64,000 nt of DNA, from NCBI GenBank assembly GCA_016705695.1, contig JADJLA010000014.1:1-64000 (forward strand), in the 5' to 3' direction. The position numbers and the translations under genes are program-made. A model generated the notes under the pieces. It searched no databases. It had not been told where the DNA came from and was given only the letters and a program-made list of their open reading frames with translations. This stretch comes from Sphingobacteriaceae bacterium (GTDB lineage: Bacteria; Bacteroidota; Bacteroidia; B-17B0; Aurantibacillaceae). Positions 62,171 to 64,000 of the stretch are shown piece after piece. The first letter of the stretch is position 1; each line of letters opens with the position of its first letter.

Positions 62171-63238
62171 TTGCCGTTTAAAGTTTTTAACCAAATGGAT
62201 AAAAAAGCCATAGCAAAATATGAAATCCAATACAATGAATTTGACGAGTATCAATCATTAAGTAAAAAAGGAAAAATGAATGCAAGTAAAATAGAAAAAC
62301 CAATTTTAATTAAAACAGTATTACACAATTTTACCTCCGAAATTTTAAACCAAAGATTAAATGACAATCGGCGTGGATGCGCCGTTGTTAGTGATGAATT
62401 GGCTACATGGTTGGAGGGCATGAACAACTATTCTAAAAGCGATCAAACAAGCACTTATTTATCATTTTGGAATAGCACAGGGATTTCAATCGATCGGGTT
62501 TCAAAGCCTATACCTTTATTTATTCAGCAACCTTTTTTAAATATTATTGGGAGTTTGCAACCAAGAGTAATTCCTAAATTATTTACTAAGAATAAAACTG
62601 ATAATGGATTTTTACCTCGGTTTTTATTTGCGTGGCCGGATAACCTCGAAAAATATCCGATTAATGATCGTGTAATGAATGAAGGCGTACTGAAGGACTA
62701 TAATAGTTTTATCATTTCGTATATTGAAAATAACCAAATAACAATTAACGAAGAAACAGGATTCGTTGATTCTAAATTATATTACTGGAGTGAACAAGCA
62801 AAAAGTTATTACTATGAGTGGCAGAAACAAAATACAATTAAAGTCAATAATCATAAGGACGAATTAAAAGGCGAAATAATATCAAAATATGACAATCACT
62901 TTGCACGCCTTGCTTTAATATTACAGATCATGGAAGATCATAGTACCAACGAAATAAGTTTAAAAGCAGTTCAAGGCGCAAGTGCATTATGTGAATATTA
63001 CATGGAAAATGCCTTTAAAGTTTTAGATCTTTTAAAAAATCCTACAGCACTTAAAGAGATCTTGCCTGAAGTTAAGTTGAAGTTCTTGGAGGCGTTGCCC
63101 AAAGAGTTTACAACCAGTCAGGCGAATGCGCTCGGTGCAACATTTGAATTGAATGAAAAATTTGTCCAGCGATTTATAGCGGATAATACCCTCTTTACGT
63201 GGGTAGCTCATGGAAATTATCGTAAAATAATTAAATAA
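62171..63238 (+). CDS. DUF3987-like protein, C-terminal part
   Basis: 355 residues (frame open from about 62115, adding the P-loop GSAGANKT). Walker B-like CAVVSDELATWLEGM, then TYLSFWNSTG and GSLQPRVIPKLF, are typical of DUF3987, which is often element-encoded and thought to be a replication ATPase. One gene with the fragment before it, broken by one base. Confidence 0.78.
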   Translation: MPFKVFNQMDKKAIAKYEIQYNEFDEYQSLSKKGKMNASKIEKPILIKTVLHNFTSEILNQRLNDNRRGCAVVSDELATWLEGMNNYSKSDQTSTYLSFWNSTGISIDRVSKPIPLFIQQPFLNIIGSLQPRVIPKLFTKNKTDNGFLPRFLFAWPDNLEKYPINDRVMNEGVLKDYNSFIISYIENNQITINEETGFVDSKLYYWSEQAKSYYYEWQKQNTIKVNNHKDELKGEIISKYDNHFARLALILQIMEDHSTNEISLKAVQGASALCEYYMENAFKVLDLLKNPTALKEILPEVKLKFLEALPKEFTTSQANALGATFELNEKFVQRFIADNTLFTWVAHGNYRKIIK

Positions 63239-63245
63239 ATCCCTT

Positions 63246-63295
63246 GTCTTTTCTGTCCTTTTCGTCTGTATTGGGACAATAAGGACAAAAAAGAC
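63246..63295. repeat. Long near-perfect hairpin between element genes
   Basis: GTCTTTTCTGTCCTT (63246-63260) pairs with AAGGACAAAAAAGAC (63281-63295), 14 of 15 positions. The 84-base intergenic gap holds little else. Could be a terminator, origin or protein-binding site. Confidence 0.5.
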
Positions 63296-63322
63296 ACGAG
63301 GTACATAAAAATAGATTACAAA

Positions 63323-63991
63323 ATGAATCAGCCTTTGCCAAAACTTATACTGGATAAAAATCGGTTTCGTGTTAAATTATGCCCCTGCGGAAAGGATAAC
63401 AAAGACGGTAAATTTGTTCCATTCATCGACTATGAAACTAAAGGATACTGCCATGCATGCGGTGAAACCTTCCTACCTGAATTATCAAGAAATGAACCAC
63501 AGCAAACCATTCGGGTTAAACCAAAAACAATGCAACCGCAGATCATTGATTTTATACCTTATGAAGTTTATCAGAAACAATTTAAAAATGGGAGTTATTT
63601 AAATGCGCAAAATAATTTTATAAAGTGGTTGGGTAATGATCAGCGAGGAGAATTTGCCTTTAGCAGTGAAGTAATACAAAAACTTATTGAATCGTATCTC
63701 ATTGGAAATTCTGGACAATCAAAGTATTTGGGTTGGACTTTGTTTCCGTATATTGATATATCCGGTCGAGTTCGAGACATAAAAGCGATGGCATACGATT
63801 CGTATACTGGCAAGCGAATAAAAGAACCATTCAAGGTGTTTTTTATTGGCAAGGAAGTTTTAAAGAACCCAAACGCAAATACAGTACGTTGTTTTTATGG
63901 GGAGCACCTTTTATTAGGTAACGAAAATCCTGTAAAAATATTTGAAAGCGAAGCCACAGCAAGTTACGCATCGGTATTTTTTTCCGGATAG
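63323..63991 (+). CDS. Zinc-finger/DUF6371-like primase-type protein, cut at window end
   Basis: N-terminal Cys motif (CPCGKDNKDGKF then CHACGETF) forms a zinc finger, followed by an alpha/beta region and FESEATASYAS, a Toprim-like acidic segment. The TAG at 63991 is probably false: removing one T in the T7 run before it gives VFFPDSIC and continues past the window. It matches element replication proteins next to DUF3987. Confidence 0.68.
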   Translation: MNQPLPKLILDKNRFRVKLCPCGKDNKDGKFVPFIDYETKGYCHACGETFLPELSRNEPQQTIRVKPKTMQPQIIDFIPYEVYQKQFKNGSYLNAQNNFIKWLGNDQRGEFAFSSEVIQKLIESYLIGNSGQSKYLGWTLFPYIDISGRVRDIKAMAYDSYTGKRIKEPFKVFFIGKEVLKNPNANTVRCFYGEHLLLGNENPVKIFESEATASYASVFFSG

Positions 63992-64000
63992 TATATGTTT

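Overview
This is an AT-rich chromosomal window from a member of the Bacteroidota, deeper rank not determined. The evidence is: type IX secretion C-terminal sorting domains on several large secreted proteins; many 'SC'-type lipoproteins; TAnnTTTG-like promoter elements; a mreB-mreC-mreD-mrdA-rodA cluster near purH; MqnA of the futalosine menaquinone route; and a one-locus assimilatory sulfate operon with an APS-type CysH. Gene content is mostly core and chromosomal until about 60.1 kb, where a tRNA-Arg gene marks the edge of what looks like an integrated mobile element that runs off the right end.

Layout. 1-6.8 kb: partial sensor kinase, SlyD-type FKBP, ALDH7-like dehydrogenase, lipid kinase, a lipoprotein, mqnA and purM. 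6.86-8.65 kb: six tandem paralogous Cys-rich mini-lipoproteins on the minus strand. 8.8-13.9 kb: crotonase, lysS, photolyase and gamma-carbonic anhydrase. 14.1-22.7 kb: three large secreted proteins (Asp-box/PKD/Ig-like, Ig-like with sorting domain, PNGase F-like with LamG). 22.8-33.2 kb: one long minus-strand sulfur operon (sulfite reductase-HEPN, cobA, siroheme synthase-TSUP transporter, ferredoxin reductase-like flavoprotein, OsmC, metZ, cysH, cysD, cysN). 33.3-35.2 kb: desaturase, Rrf2 regulator, DUF1801. 35.4-42.7 kb: rodA-mrdA-mreD-mreC-mreB and purH. 42.9-54.7 kb: PIN-PhoH, another sorting-domain protein, lytic transglycosylase, BI-1, radA, TPR-CHAT, holB and a lipoprotein. 54.8-60.1 kb: dtd, pyrR, DinB, pyrB, a cyclase and an OmpA-like protein, with two repeat-rich intergenic islands. 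60.1-64 kb: a tRNA-Arg, a second tRNA-like sequence, then element genes (HTH, DUF3987-like, zinc-finger/DUF6371-like).

The most interesting regulatory signal is upstream of the sulfur operon. A 13-codon leader ORF reading MMCCMMCYPQRVR is followed 21 nt later by an intrinsic terminator that lies before the first structural gene. This is the classic layout of ribosome-mediated attenuation, here with seven Met/Cys codons in front of Cys/Met biosynthesis. The genes below it would carry sulfate through APS and sulfite to sulfide and homocysteine, with siroheme made for the sulfite reductase.

Sequence quality needs care. Several genes are split by single-base changes in A/T runs (sulfite reductase-HEPN, siroheme-TSUP, OmpA, probably both element genes), and rodA and mrdA each carry one in-frame stop that a C-to-T change would explain. 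A homopolymer-rich stretch at about 9.66-9.82 kb looks like poor consensus. These could be assembly errors rather than biology, so broken genes are reported as pieces and their joins described.
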